Positions 46,901-53,654 are shown, counted from the first letter of the stretch. The stretch: DNA of 64,000 nucleotides from Monoplex corrugatus (GCA_030674185.1 CM060315.1:87712415-87776414); one strand, 5' to 3'. Made by a program: numbers and translations. The notes: a model not told the origin generated them from the sequence alone.

Positions 46901-49874
46901 ACCACCTATTCTGATCTTGACAGTTGTGTGTCCAAGGCATTCTAAACATAGGCTTGATGGAAGTATTCATCTTTGTGAGGGAGACTTTGTCCTCTTGTTG
47001 TTCCATCTCCTGCTCCTAGCTGTGCCATTTTGACTACCTTCATTTTTAACAACAGATGGAGGGAGGTGTTTTATGGTGGAGAAAGGTATGTGCAAGTAAT
47101 GTGGGGAATCAGAACTTCACCAACATGCATGGAATGTATAATTTTCTTGGATGCATATATGCAAGTTGTTTTGCCCACACTGTGCTGGCAGTATGTTCAA
47201 AATTGCTGCATTGTTTGCATACTCCAAAAGGCGTGCGTGCTGCATATTTTCATGTTTCCATAAGCCAACAGACACTGACATGATCTTGAGCATGTATACC
47301 TGATGTCTGGCATGCATATCTGATGTCTGGCATGTATATCTGATGTTGGCATGTATATCTGATGTCTGGCATGTATACCTGATGTCTGGCATGTATATCT
47401 GATGTCTGGCATGTATATCTGATGTCTGGCATGTATATCTGATGTCTGGCATGTATATCTGATGTTTGGTATGCATATCTGATGTCTGGCATGTATATCT
47501 GATGTCTGGCATGTATATCTGATGTCTGGCATGTATATCTGATGTCTGGCATGCATATCTGATGTCTGGTATGTATATCTGATGTCTGGCATGCATATCT
47601 GATGTTTGGTATGCATATCTGATGTCTGGCATGTATATCTGATGTCTGGCATGTATATCTGATGTCTGGCATGTATATCTGATGTCTGGTATGTATATCT
47701 GATGTCTGGCATGTATATCTGATGTTTGGTATGCATATCTGATGTCTGGCATGTATATCTGATGTCTGGCATGTATATCTGATGTCTGGCATGTATATCT
47801 GATGTCTGGCATGCATATCTGATGTCTGGCATGCATATCTGATGTCTGGCATGTATATCTGATGTCTGGCATGCATATCTGATGTCTGGCATGTATATCT
47901 GATGTCTGGTATGTATATCTGATGTCTGGCATGCATATCTGATGTCTGGCATGCATATCTGATGTTTGGCATGTATATCTGATGTTTGGCATGTATATCT
48001 GATGTTTGGCATGTATATCTGATGTCTGGATGTATATCTGATGTCTGGCATGTATATCTGATGTCTGGCATGCATATCTGATGTCTGGCATGTATATCTG
48101 ATGTCTGGCATGTATATCTGATGTTTGGCATGTATACCGATGTCTGGATGTATATCTGATGTTTGGCATGTATATCTGATGTCTGGCATGTATATCTGAT
48201 GTCTGGCATGTATATCTGATGTTTGGCATGTATATTGATGTTTGGCATGTATACCTGATGTCTGGCATGCATATCTGATATCTGGCATGTATATCTGATG
48301 TCTGGCATGTATATCTGATGTCTGGCATGTATATCTGATGTCTGGCATGTATACCTGATGTCTGGCATGTATATATCTAATGTTTGGCATGTATATCTGA
48401 TGTCTGGCATGTATACCTGATGTCTGGCATATATATCTGATATCTGGCATGTATATATCTGATGTTTGGCATGTAATACTGATGTTTGGCATGTATATCT
48501 GATGTCTGGCATGTATATCTGATGTCTGGCATGTATATCTGATATCTGGCATGTATATCTGATGTCTGGCATGTATATCTGATGTCTGGCATGTGTATCT
48601 GATGTCTGGCATGTATATCTGATGTCTGGCATGTATATCTGATGTTTGGTATGCATATCTGATGTCTGGCATGTATATCTGATGTCTGGCATGTATATCT
48701 GATGTCTGGCATGTATATCTGATGTCTGGCACACATACATGTATACAAAGGGGGTTTAGGCATAGCAGATCTGTACACATGTTGACCTGGAAGATCAGAA
48801 AGACCTCCACTGTTTACCCGTCAGGTGGGAAGTACCCAGTCAGAATCGAACCCAGACCTGGATGGAAGTCTGATATATCTTATCCATTGGACTACTGTGC
48901 CTATCATAAAGTTCTTGGTTCTATTAAACTGTAATCGTGGCACTAAACTGGAAACATTCAACTAGTTGGTTTCAGGGGACAAGTGGCATTACAGACTGAT
49001 ATATGCAAAGACAATGCTATACTAAGCCCATAAGTAAAGTAGAAACTAAAGACCTTGTCAGCGCATAAGTCTATATGCAAACTTATTTCTGTGATCAGTT
49101 GTCTTTTTTTAAATTAACTATGTCTAACGCTGCACTGATATACTGGTGTGTTATCTGAGTACGTTACTGCATGGACATGGTGCGCATCCCAATGCATAAA
49201 TGTATTGACATGACAACTGTTCTCTCCCTCCCCCCTTACTCTTGTTCATGTCAAGTGCAACAAACATTCCTTGACAGACTGCAATACGAGTGGAATTATT
49301 ATTCTTAATCTTATTATCATTATAATTGCTTATATTATTTATTGCCATTATCAGTCTTTTGATCCCAGGATCACATGACATCTGCAGCACAGGTACAGAT
49401 GGTCTAGCATGGTGAAGCTGTCTTGTGAAAATTACAACTGATTCCTAATCCTAGGCAGGCTAATCACTTGTATCATAATCACTATGACTGTGACTGTAGA
49501 CTATGATGTATCACTTGTTTACTGTTACTATCTAGTATCAGTATCACTTGAATAGGCCTATACTCCTGCTGACTTACAGTACAGACAGCTATGTAGATAG
49601 ACATATTTGCCAGTTTATGGCTTATTAACTGAATCATGGAATATATCAAAAATAGGGCAAGCCACTGGCCAGGATAGTGTTGGCCAGTGACTTGCCCTAT
49701 TAACAGTTAAGTGTATCGTCTATCACTCATTACTGAGTTAGCATCTAATTCTAAGTTCCATCATTGATGTGTTTATTATGCAATTTGTCGGTGACCTTTA
49801 AATATGCCAAAAAATCATTGTGTAGCTGGAAGCAGTTATGTACCTGTTTGAATTTTCCCTTTTCGGTCTGTCAT
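30508..49874 (-). CDS. PTER: Phosphotriesterase-related protein (PTER), complete, 8 coding exons
   Basis: Coding exons in order: 49874-49844, 44988-44826, 42974-42902, 42010-41899, 39109-38954, 37205-37041, 32578-32361, 30645-30508. They total 1056 nt, or 351 aa plus TAA; human PTER is 349 aa. All introns are GT-AG and all phases agree. The protein is an amidohydrolase-superfamily TIM barrel. Visible metal ligands are H26 and H28 (THEH), E170 (GEVGC), H202 (IIHPGRSS), H231 (MSHLD) and D299 ([11 protein letters not shown]). Vertebrate PTER hydrolyses N-acetyltaurine to taurine and acetate in the cytosol; the same role here is inference. No signal peptide is seen. Introns hold SINEs, MITEs, LINE ends and several tandem arrays. 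No frameshift or stop was found in any exon. The assignment rests on recognised family motifs and phase agreement. Confidence 0.93.
30665..31015. repeat. ACATA/CACA-rich simple sequence
   Basis: Two A/C-rich blocks (30665-30848 and 30945-31015) of mixed CACACATA-type repeats within PTER intron 7. Confidence 0.8.
31065..31680 (-). pseudogene. LINE ORF2 C-terminal fragment
   Basis: The minus strand reads [20 protein letters not shown], then [11 protein letters not shown], followed in shifting frames by [31 protein letters not shown] and [20 protein letters not shown]. This is the well-known C-terminal region of a widespread animal LINE ORF2, with the order RCYRR…YxDHVTNE…GHVxRSxGLxKxxLxGxVEGxRxRGRQ. 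In-frame stops are present. The 188-codon open frame on the opposite strand (31068-31634) is an antisense shadow. It lies in PTER intron 7. Confidence 0.8.
31785..32222 (-). pseudogene. Second LINE ORF2 C-terminal fragment
   Basis: The minus strand reads [20 protein letters not shown], then [20 protein letters not shown] and WTPQNEDTK. After a stop, the [24 protein letters not shown] tail continues to about 31790. This is a different LINE family from 31065-31680, recognised by [12 protein letters not shown]…GHVIRRE…ALHWTPEGKR-type sequence. It is broken and in PTER intron 7. Confidence 0.8.
32226..32268. repeat. (CA)n microsatellite
   Basis: Uninterrupted CA dinucleotides followed by four CAAG/GCAA repeats, 90 bp downstream of PTER exon 7 on the plus axis. 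Confidence 0.95.
32361..32578 (-). CDS. PTER: PTER coding exon 7 (residues 234-306)
   Basis: The acceptor is TGTTTTCAG|GA and the donor CTG|GTAAAA. It encodes [17 protein letters not shown] and [13 protein letters not shown]; the Asp is the last metal ligand. Confidence 0.95.
33005..33340. repeat. 19-bp minisatellite, ~17 units
   Basis: The unit is TTAACAAAGACAAGTTCTC, with variants AACAATGAC and AATAAAGGC. A multi-unit block (TTTCTTAACAAAGACAAG ... AATAAAGGCAAG ... AACAATGAC) appears twice, so part of the array was duplicated as a block. It lies in PTER intron 6. Confidence 0.93.
33341..34018. other. Intronic DNA, nothing recognised
   Basis: PTER intron 6 sequence with no repeat or exon I can support. 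Confidence 0.4.
34019..34175. mobile_element. TTAA-site MITE, second copy with nested unit
   Basis: TTAA at 34019-34022 is followed by CCCTTTGACTCCC. A segment with ATTGACAATCATGCTAGCAA leads to CAAAAAC, then an inner TTAA (34089-34092), a 43-bp palindromic unit (34093-34135) and TCAA. The outer right end (GATAGGGCTCAGGAGTCA) is decayed. The layout is the same as in the copy at 23157. Confidence 0.75.
34176..35040. other. Intronic DNA, nothing recognised
   Basis: PTER intron 6; somewhat GC-richer at 34190-34330. No supported feature. Confidence 0.4.
35045..35500. repeat. Interspersed repeat family G, copy 1
   Basis: About 440 bp matching 39540-39960: TAGGAGCTAGTCTGCTCTTA, GGCACATGACAGAATGTGTG, TTGTTGTCAGTGTGTGACTT, TTTAGTTATTCCTGTCATGT and AAAACTAAAGAAGCCCC. 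Class unknown; it has a GATAGCnCAnTG string that resembles a tRNA A-box. Confidence 0.75.
35795..36000 (-). mobile_element. SINE-like repeat family E, copy 2
   Basis: It matches 29985-30170 along about 190 bp. The reverse strand begins near a GCAGTGGTTAGTGAAACTGA string, like a tRNA-derived A box. Confidence 0.65.
36328..36522. repeat. (GT)n microsatellite, ~195 bp
   Basis: Long GT tract with TTG and ATG interruptions in PTER intron 6. It lies about 490 bp from exon 6 on its 3' side. Confidence 0.95.
36682..36915. mobile_element. Foldback MITE with ~65-bp inverted ends
   Basis: The left end (GACCAGAAAAAG, AATAGAATCAGAACACATAT, AATACAACCAGACAAGACAG, GCGCAAATTTTC) is repeated inverted at the right, ending TTTTTTCTGGTC. 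The core carries TTGACAAAGGCCAGTTGGCC. Related copies: 58702-58943, 42505-42850, 37795-38010 and 63640-63790. No coding capacity. Confidence 0.82.
37041..37205 (-). CDS. PTER: PTER coding exon 6 (residues 179-233)
   Basis: The acceptor is TGTTTCAG|AC and the donor GATA|GTGGGT. It encodes [20 protein letters not shown] and RTVMSHLD with two His metal ligands. The split codon with exon 7 (A|GA) gives Arg234. Confidence 0.95.
37245..37440 (+). repeat. Interspersed repeat family F, copy 2
   Basis: It contains three tandem copies of a 23-24-bp unit (AAAGCCCAGCCAACTGCCTG-type) at 37256-37318, then CATATCAGGGCTATAACCA and an A-rich tail region. It matches 40560-40705 and the reverse of 12285-12440. 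Confidence 0.7.
37441..37794. other. Intronic DNA, nothing recognised
   Basis: PTER intron 5, with a C-run at 37761-37769; no supported feature. Confidence 0.4.
37795..38010. mobile_element. Decayed foldback MITE copy
   Basis: TTCAAAATAAAACACAAGGA at the left and CCGTTTGGCCGAAAGTTCAC, GCCCATCT at the right fit the family at 36682, but the inverted ends are strongly eroded. Confidence 0.45.
38455..38830. repeat. AAACACAAACAATG-type degenerate tandem repeat
   Basis: A/C-rich, irregular 11-20-bp repeats built from GAAACACAAACAATG and AAACAAGGAAACACAAAC. The minus-strand open frames across it (rich in VFHCLCF-like repeats) are artefacts of composition. It is in PTER intron 5, ending about 120 bp from exon 5. 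Confidence 0.85.
38954..39109 (-). CDS. PTER: PTER coding exon 5 (residues 127-178)
   Basis: The acceptor is TTTTCCAG|GA and the donor ACAG|GTAATT. It encodes [15 protein letters not shown] through [15 protein letters not shown]; the Glu in GEVGC corresponds to the bridging carboxylate/ligand position of PTER. Confidence 0.95.
39540..39960. repeat. Interspersed repeat family G, copy 2
   Basis: Matches 35045-35500 with substitutions and a small deletion around 39675. The first 15 bp (TAGGAGCTAGTCTG) are tandemly doubled here. Confidence 0.75.
39961..40559. other. Intronic DNA, nothing recognised
   Basis: PTER intron 4 sequence without a supported feature. Confidence 0.4.
40560..40705 (+). 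repeat. Interspersed repeat family F, copy 3
   Basis: AAGCCCAGCCAACTGTGTAG, GCCGTATCAGGGCTATAACCA, an A-rich stretch and CACATATCAAAGTACTTGCA match 37245-37440. Confidence 0.7.
41110..41410 (+). mobile_element. tRNA-derived SINE family B
   Basis: The head has an A box (TGGTGCAGTGGTTAGTACAA) and B box (GGGTTCAAATCTCCATC) at tRNA-like spacing. The body contains GCTGAGCGTGCTGTGGGCT and ATATCCTGGTGTCAAC-type sequence in reverse at the end (TTGACACCAGGATATATCAT). A second copy is at 62615-62900 on the minus strand, so the RNA polymerase III promoter layout is shared. Confidence 0.85.
41632..41684. repeat. (CA)n microsatellite
   Basis: About 52 bases of uninterrupted CA in PTER intron 4. Confidence 0.95.
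41750..41880. mobile_element. TTAA-site MITE, third copy (inverted, decayed)
   Basis: The right end GGCAAAGGGTTAA and the reverse-complement internal segment (ATGCTGGTGGACTGGGTGTA, GCTAGCACGGTTGACAATGC) match copies at 23157 and 34019. The left unit CATTTTGACTTCCTC ... GAGGGAATCAAAG is the palindromic inner unit. PTER exon 4 ends only 19 bp to the right. Confidence 0.65.
41899..42010 (-). CDS. PTER: PTER coding exon 4 (residues 90-126)
   Basis: The acceptor is GGATAG|AGC and the donor ACAG|GTACGG. It encodes [20 protein letters not shown] and TGVHVVSGT, the beta-strand with LVEN that is conserved in PTER. Confidence 0.93.
42130..42200 (-). mobile_element. SINE family A fragment
   Basis: GTTTGAAAATTGTTCAGGGG, GAGTCATCAGATTCAGACAG and TTCCATTC match the 3' end of family A; about 70 bases. 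Confidence 0.5.
42505..42850. mobile_element. Foldback MITE, larger copy
   Basis: Left arm (AACACAAACAAGACACGACA, GACTGGCCTTTGTCAAAC, AACAAAGAACAAATACACAC) and right arm (GTGAACATGTTCTTTGTTGC, TTGACAAAGACCAGTTGGCC, TGTCTTGTTTTGTG) are inverted to each other over about 110 bp. The core sits at 42640-42710. It ends 50 bp from PTER exon 3. Confidence 0.7.
42902..42974 (-). CDS. PTER: PTER coding exon 3 (residues 65-89)
   Basis: The acceptor is TTTGCAG|T and the donor AAG|GTGAGT. It encodes [20 protein letters not shown] and KDYK, matching the YSHKENLQLN…-type segment of PTER; it ends in phase 0. Confidence 0.93.
43084..43605 (+). pseudogene. LINE ORF2 C-terminal fragment
   Basis: Plus strand: [19 protein letters not shown] (a decayed LLYGCETW…), then [10 protein letters not shown] (the GIRW motif). 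After frame changes come [20 protein letters not shown] and [20 protein letters not shown], the GRPxxxW and DRxxW motifs of LINE ORF2 C-termini. Several stops. It is in PTER intron 2. Confidence 0.75.
43816..44163. repeat. (CA)n and (ATC)n simple sequence
   Basis: CA-rich tract with interruptions and a C-run (44018-44027), ending in about 48 bases of ATC trinucleotides (44116-44163). Open frames here are low-complexity. Confidence 0.95.
44186..44495 (-). mobile_element. SINE family A copy, nearly full length
   Basis: The reverse strand begins TGGGCTGGTTGGTTCTGACA, B-box-like GGAGTTCAGTCCCAGCC, then the family body (TCATTCTGGTGGTGTCAGCTT, GTGTTTCATAGG) to the end GAATCCTGCTTGGACAG. It lies in PTER intron 2. 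Confidence 0.78.
44657..44712 (-). pseudogene. Relic duplicate of PTER exon 2 end
   Basis: The minus strand reads [17 protein letters not shown], which matches [17 protein letters not shown] at the end of PTER exon 2. About 44 of 52 bases agree with 44827-44880. The donor site is lost (ATTCTATT in place of CCC|GTAATT) and upstream exon sequence is absent. It lies about 115 bp inside intron 2, so it arose by a local tandem duplication and is probably not used. Confidence 0.75.
44826..44988 (-). CDS. PTER: PTER coding exon 2 (residues 12-64, HxH metal site)
   Basis: The acceptor is TGTCATGTGCAG|TA and the donor CCC|GTAATT. It encodes [18 protein letters not shown] with the HEH metal-binding motif near the start of the barrel, and ends GWIRQN plus two bases of Pro65. 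Confidence 0.95.
45001..45529. other. Intronic DNA, nothing recognised
   Basis: PTER intron 1, 3' part; no supported feature. Confidence 0.4.
45530..45870 (-). mobile_element. SINE family A with complete tRNA-like head
   Basis: On the reverse strand the head is TCTCAGTTGTTAGAGCACC (A box) and TGTGGGTTCATCCGGCAAG (B box). The family body AACTGGCCTGTTTGCTGCCC, TTCTGGTGGTGTCAGCTTAG and GTTTTGCACAGGTTCAGGGA follows, ending near CATTTGAACAAACC. This copy links the separate heads at 13900 and 61225 to the family. Confidence 0.8.
46080..46385 (+). pseudogene. LINE ORF2 C-terminal fragment
   Basis: Plus strand: [20 protein letters not shown], then [20 protein letters not shown] and a stop. The [10 protein letters not shown] end is the same as that of the LINE at 14189-15860. 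Upstream frames are degenerate. It lies in PTER intron 1. Confidence 0.75.
46386..47279. other. Intronic DNA, nothing recognised
   Basis: PTER intron 1. A 136-codon open frame (46441-46851) has no recognisable content and no codon-level sign of selection that I can see. Confidence 0.4.
47280..48732. repeat. 20-bp minisatellite, ~72 units, in PTER intron 1
   Basis: The unit is TGATGTCTGGCATGTATATC. Variants TTTGGC, TCTGGT, TGCATATC and TATACC are scattered, and shortened 17-19-bp units occur at 48028-48245 and 48360-48480. Since 20 is not a multiple of 3 and the minus-strand unit lacks stops, all three minus frames stay open for up to 537 codons, giving a 20-residue cycle with [20 protein letters not shown]. 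These are not credible genes. Confidence 0.96.
48740..48905 (-). mobile_element. tRNA-derived SINE family C
   Basis: The reverse strand starts GCACAGTAGTCCAATGGATA (A box) with CTGGGTTCGATTCTGACTGG (B box) 45 bases later, then GTACTTCCCACCTGACGGGT and CAGGTCAACATGTGTACAGA. Single copy in the window. It abuts the right end of the 20-bp array. Confidence 0.75.
49651..49701. repeat. Hairpin: 21-bp arms, 9-nt loop
   Basis: AATAGGGCAAGCCACTGGCCA is repeated inverted at 49681-49701 with one mismatch, around GGATAGTGT. It lies 143 bp from PTER exon 1, in intron 1. Confidence 0.85.
49844..49874 (-). CDS. PTER: PTER coding exon 1 (residues 1-10 and split 11)
   Basis: The ATG at 49874 begins [10 protein letters not shown], aligned with the short N-terminus of PTER (…KVQT). 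The donor is ACAG|GTACAT, leaving phase 1. The split codon with exon 2 (G|TA) gives Val11. Intron 1 is about 4.9 kb and contains the 20-bp minisatellite. Confidence 0.85.
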
Positions 49875-50029
49875 TCTGTTGTTCTAGATTGCCGTTTTAG
49901 TGAGCGTGCAAGCCGAAATGTCGACTTTTGACCGATTGCTGAGAGTTACTTCCCATTACCCTAACAGAAGTTGAGGAGAATACGGTAACTTCTTAGCGGG
50001 AACAAACAAACAAACAATTAATTAATCGA

Positions 50030-50239
50030 AAAAAAAAAGAAATAATAAACAAATAAAGTAATGACAATAATAACAATTATACAATCTGTAATTGCTATTT
50101 GGAGCAAAACTCAAAAGGTAACAAATAAATGAAATAAAATTTAAAATGAATTCCAAAATAAACAAATGAATCAATAAATGAATAATAACTTCTGCGTTTG
50201 ATTTTTGCCAACGAACATAACACGCACCCAATCACCCAA
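50030..50239. other. A/T-rich stretch upstream of PTER
   Basis: A-runs and AATAA-type repeats; probably the border of the Ty3 fragment. No promoter element could be named. Confidence 0.4.
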
Positions 50240-50739
50240 TGACCGTGAAACATAAACATGGATAAAAAGTTTTCCAGCCAGCACTTTGCTGATTTTGTCA
50301 GAGACTATGACTTCAAGCACAAGTAGCCCCCATCACCATCAAGCAAATAGAGAGGCTGAAAGAGCAGTGCAGACAGTCAAAAATCTTTTGAAAAAGTCCG
50401 AAGATCCGTACCAAACAATGCTGTTGTATCGTTCAACTCCACTACAGAACGGGAAAAGCCCTGAAGAACTTTGTATAGGAAGGAAACTCAGGAATTTTGT
50501 ACCTACAGTCACAGAAAAATTGACGTCACCTGATTTTGACATCGTAAAACAAAAGGAAATCAGAGACTGAAAGTAAAAAAGAACTTTGACAGAAAGCATC
50601 TTGCTCGAGATGCACCTAGGTTCCAACCAGGACAGCCAGTGTGGATACAACCACAAGGATCCGCAGGAATTGTCAGCAAGGACCTTGACAACAGATCTTA
50701 CGAGATCGATACGCCAACTGGACTACAGATCACAGGCAG
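50240..50739 (+). pseudogene. Ty3/gypsy integrase fragment, left part
   Basis: Plus-strand frames read FSSQHFADFVRDYDFKH, HHHQANREAERAVQTVKNLL, YRSTPLQNGKSPEELCIGRK and, after a frameshift near 50570, PRFQPGQPVWIQPQG and SYEIDTPTGLQ. These are the second half of the integrase core and the C-terminal domain of Ty3/gypsy elements (xxNGxAERAVQTVK, YRxTPxxxGxSPxEL). It is truncated at about 50240 and interrupted by a LINE at about 50740; the rest resumes at 53655. Confidence 0.85.
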
Positions 50740-51374
50740 ACCTTGAACAACTTGACCGTATTCTGACCAAGATCAGCAAGAACAAACGAGGTGGACAGGT
50801 CCTCCTAGCGGGGGATTTCAACTGTCCTGACATCAACTGGGAAACATGTACAGTATCTGCTGGAGCACCAGACCGAGCTGTACAGGAAGAACTGGTGGAC
50901 ATAACTATCAACGCCCAGCTGACGCAAATCCACAACCAACCCACAAGGCTTGGAAATACGCTCGATTTGCTCTTTTGTACAAATCCATCCTTGGCAAAGT
51001 ACACCGCTTCCATCCCTGGGTGCTCCTATCATGATGCCGTGGTTGCGGATTTCGACACCAGACCACGTAGGACAAAAGAAAAACCAAGAAAATGTCACCT
51101 CTTCTCCAAAGCAAACTGGGACGAGATGGGCAGGGACCTAAGTGGGCTCAAAGAGAAGGTCTACTCTATGAAAGAAAAAGGAGATCACGTGAACAGCCTG
51201 TGGGTAGCATTCAAGGAGGCTATTCTTTCTGCTGTAGAGAAGCATGTCCCGTCCATTCTAAGACGCAACAATGATGATCTCCCTTGGATGTCCAGAGACA
51301 TAAAGAAACTACTGAGGCGTAAGATCAGACTCCATAAGAGGGCAAAGAAAAGCAACAACTGGACCAAATTATAA
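50740..51374 (+). pseudogene. LINE endonuclease part
   Basis: The open frame contains GGQVLLAGDFNCPDINWE (the GDFN motif of AP-like endonucleases), RLGNTLDLLFCTNP and the SYHDAVVADF histidine-aspartate motif. It ends at a stop caused by one extra T in AAATTATAAATTC near 51370; in the next frame the protein runs straight on into the RT part at 51376. The N-terminal third of the endonuclease is missing because of 5' truncation. Confidence 0.85.
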
Positions 51375-51375
51375 A

Positions 51376-53256
51376 TTCTGCCAAAAAGAATGTAGAAGAG
51401 CCATGAGGAAAGCAGAACAAAACTACATAAACAACATCATTGAGAATGGACTGAAGGAAAACAATAGTAAACCCTTCTGGAAATACATCAAATCTAGAAG
51501 ACAGGATAATATCGGCGTGGCCCCACTAAAGGAAGGAACAAACCTGGTCAGTGACAGCGAAACCAAGGCAAACATCCTACTAAATCAGTTCCGCTCTGTC
51601 TTCACCACAGATGATGGCTCCCCACCACCACAAATGGATGGCCCCAAACAGCCACAAATAAACAAACTCACGATCAGAGAGGAAGGTGTAGCAAAACTGT
51701 TGCGAAACCTAAACCCATCTAAAGCTAGTGGTCCAGATAAAGTCCCCAGCAGAGTCTTAAAAAACTGCGCTGACATCCTAGCAGCACCCCTGACCTGCAT
51801 TTACAACCACTCAATGGAAACTGGTCAGCTTCCTGAAGACTGGTTGACTGCAAACATAAGTTGCATATTCAAAAAAGGAGACCAAAACAGACCTGAAGAT
51901 TATCGCCCAGTGTCCCTTACATCTGTGGCGTGTAAGATCTTAGAACATGTCATCAGCCACCATATCCGAGAACACCTGGACAAGCATCAAATCCTTACCA
52001 ATAAAAATCACGGCTTCACGAAAGGATTTTCCTGTGAAACGCAGCTGCTCACAACTATGCACGACCTACTAAAGTCAAATGACGAAGGAACGCAAACAGA
52101 TGTTGTGATCTTGGACTTCAGTAAGGCCTTTGATACTGTACCTCATAAAAAGCTCCTCCACAAACTGCAACACTACGGGATAGCAGGCCCAGTCCACAGG
52201 GGGATTGAAAAGTTCCTGACACAAAGAACGATGAGAGTGGTCCTAGAAGGGGAAACCTCAGAAGAAACAGCCGTTATGTCTGGTGTACCCCAAGGCACAG
52301 TTCTTGGTCCCTTGCTCTTCTTGTGCTACATCGACTTGCCTGAGGTCGTGAGCAGTACATCAAAAGTACGGCTGTTCGCAGATGACTGCTTACGGTACCG
52401 GGAGATATGCCAGTTCCAGGACCATACCTTGCTCCAAGGAGACCTCACCAAGCTGGAGGAATGGGCGAAAAAATGGGGAATGCGGTTTAATGCGAAAAAA
52501 TGTTACGTCCTACCAACCAAAAACCGCTCATTCTTCTACTACAAGCTTGATGAGGAGATCCTCCAACATGTAGAGCAAAATCCATACCTGGGAGTACAAA
52601 TATCGGCAGATTTAAAGTGGTCCACGCACATAACAAACATCTGCAAGAGGGCAAACACTACACTAGGATTCCTCCGTCGTAACTTGGGCAGCTGTCCCCA
52701 AGAGTGCCGCCGTACAGCCTACATCTCTCTAGTGCGGTCTGTCCTGGAGTACGGAGCCACTGTATGGGACCCGTACTTGGCAAAAGATCAGGATAGACTG
52801 GAGAGAGTACAGAGAAGGGCAGCGCGCTTCATAAAGCAAGACTACAAGTCCCAAAAACCAGGGTGCGTCACCAGGATGCTCCAAGAGCTTGGTCTGCCCT
52901 CTCTGCAGCAGCGAAGGACACACCAAAGGCTGGTAACATTATATAAAATAACAGAAGGTCAGGTTCCAGCCCTACCACCAGAAAAATACCTGACCCCAGT
53001 GGATAAGACCAAAAGGAAAATCAAAATGAAGACCTATGCAGACCACGTGGCAACAAACATCATCGCCAAACACGCATGTAACAACAGCCGTGGCTACAAA
53101 GTCCCCCAGACAAGGACAGAGCAGTATGGATGCTCTTTCTTCACAAGGACTGTTGAAGACTGGAACAAGCTGGAGGAGGAGGTAGTGCAGGCACGCTCCG
53201 TCGCCGCATTTTCTGCAGCACTGGGCAGAGCGGCCTCAGCTGCCTCCCATAAATAA
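51376..53256 (+). CDS. LINE reverse transcriptase (long open frame)
   Basis: About 617 aa from the ATG at 51403 (open from 51376). RT motifs in order: KASGPDKVPSRVLKNCADIL, PEDYRPVSLTSVACKILE, NHGFTKGFSCETQLL, DVVILDFSKAFDTVPHKKLL, SGVPQGTVLGPLLFLCYID and RLFADDCLRY (catalytic FADD intact). The LGVQISADLKWSTHI and YGATVWDPYL thumb/C-terminal motifs follow. The frame has no stop, unusual among LINEs here, so this is one of the younger copies. It copies LINE RNA at a nicked target. It cannot be mobile because the 5' end is absent. Confidence 0.9.
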   Translation, partial: FCQKECRRAMRKAEQNYINNIIENGLKENNSKPFWKYIKSRRQDNIGVAPLKEGTNLVSDSETKANILLNQFRSVFTTDDGSPPPQMDGPKQPQINKLTIREEGVAKLLRNLNPSKASGPDKVPSRVLKNCADILAAPLTCIYNHSMETGQLPEDWLTANISCIFKKGDQNRPEDYRPVSLTSVACKILEHVISHHIREHLDKHQILTNKNHGFTKGFSCETQLLTTMHDLLKSNDEGTQTDVVILDFSKAFDTVPHKKLLHKLQHYGIAGPVHRGIEKFLTQRTMRVVLEGETSEETAVMSGVPQGTVLGPLLFLCYIDLPEVVSSTSKVRLFADDCLRYREICQFQDHTLLQGDLTKLEEWAKKWGMRFNAKKCYVLPTKNRSFFYYKLDEEILQHVEQNPYLGVQISADLKWSTHITNICKRANTTLGFLRRNLGSCPQECRRTAYISLVRSVLEYGATVWDPYLAKDQDRLERVQRRAARFIKQDYKSQKPGCVTRMLQELGLPSLQQRRTHQRLVTLYKITEGQVPALPPEKYLTPVDKTKRKIKMKTYADHVATNIIAKHACNNSRGYKVPQTRTEQYGCSFFTRTVEDWNKLEEEVVQARSVAAFSAALGRAASAASHK

Positions 53257-53654
53257 ATCACTCCCCCCCCCCTCTCCAGCCCCCCTCCCCTCCCCCATCC
53301 CTCCACCCGACTAGGGAGATGAAGCGCCGCAACAGGACATCTTTGAGTTGAACTTGGGGTGTCCGTTGGGGCAGTAGTTCCCCCCCCCCTACACCCACCC
53401 CACCCAGTCGGACACAGCAAAGAAACTAAACGTCATGTTCTAAAATCTCAAGAGAAACTGTAGTTGAAACACCACTTAAATTAGTTATTTTCACTCATAA
53501 ATAAATAAATAAGAAAAATTAAATTATTATAGTAAAAAAATAACATAAAATAAATGAGGACTACTTATTCAAATCAAGCCATGCGCTCCTACCACCCGCT
53601 GCGACGATAGCCTGAAAAGGCTCCTGCAGCGTAATTATCCAGATCCAGATACAG

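Larger units (their letters stand above)
50740..53640 (+). mobile_element. LINE (Jockey/CR1-like), 5'-truncated, nested in Ty3 fragment
   Basis: About 2.9 kb. It begins inside the endonuclease domain (QADLEQLDRILTKIS) and continues through RT and C-terminus to about 53640. The flanking Ty3 sequence is rejoined on the other side. AGATCACAGGCAG (50727-50739) and AGATCCAGATACAG (53641-53654) are similar enough to be a decayed target-site duplication. The C-rich 3' untranslated region (53257-53400) and an A/T-rich tail follow the ORF. A single frameshift separates endonuclease and RT. Confidence 0.85.

Noticed and set aside
47117..48810. Minus-strand open frames of 403-537 codons as genes
   Set aside because: They are the same 20-bp minisatellite read in three frames; the encoded 20-residue cycle is identical between frames and the array lies in a PTER intron.
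53094..53420. 108-codon minus-strand open frame
   Set aside because: Antisense to the LINE RT end and its C-rich 3' untranslated sequence.
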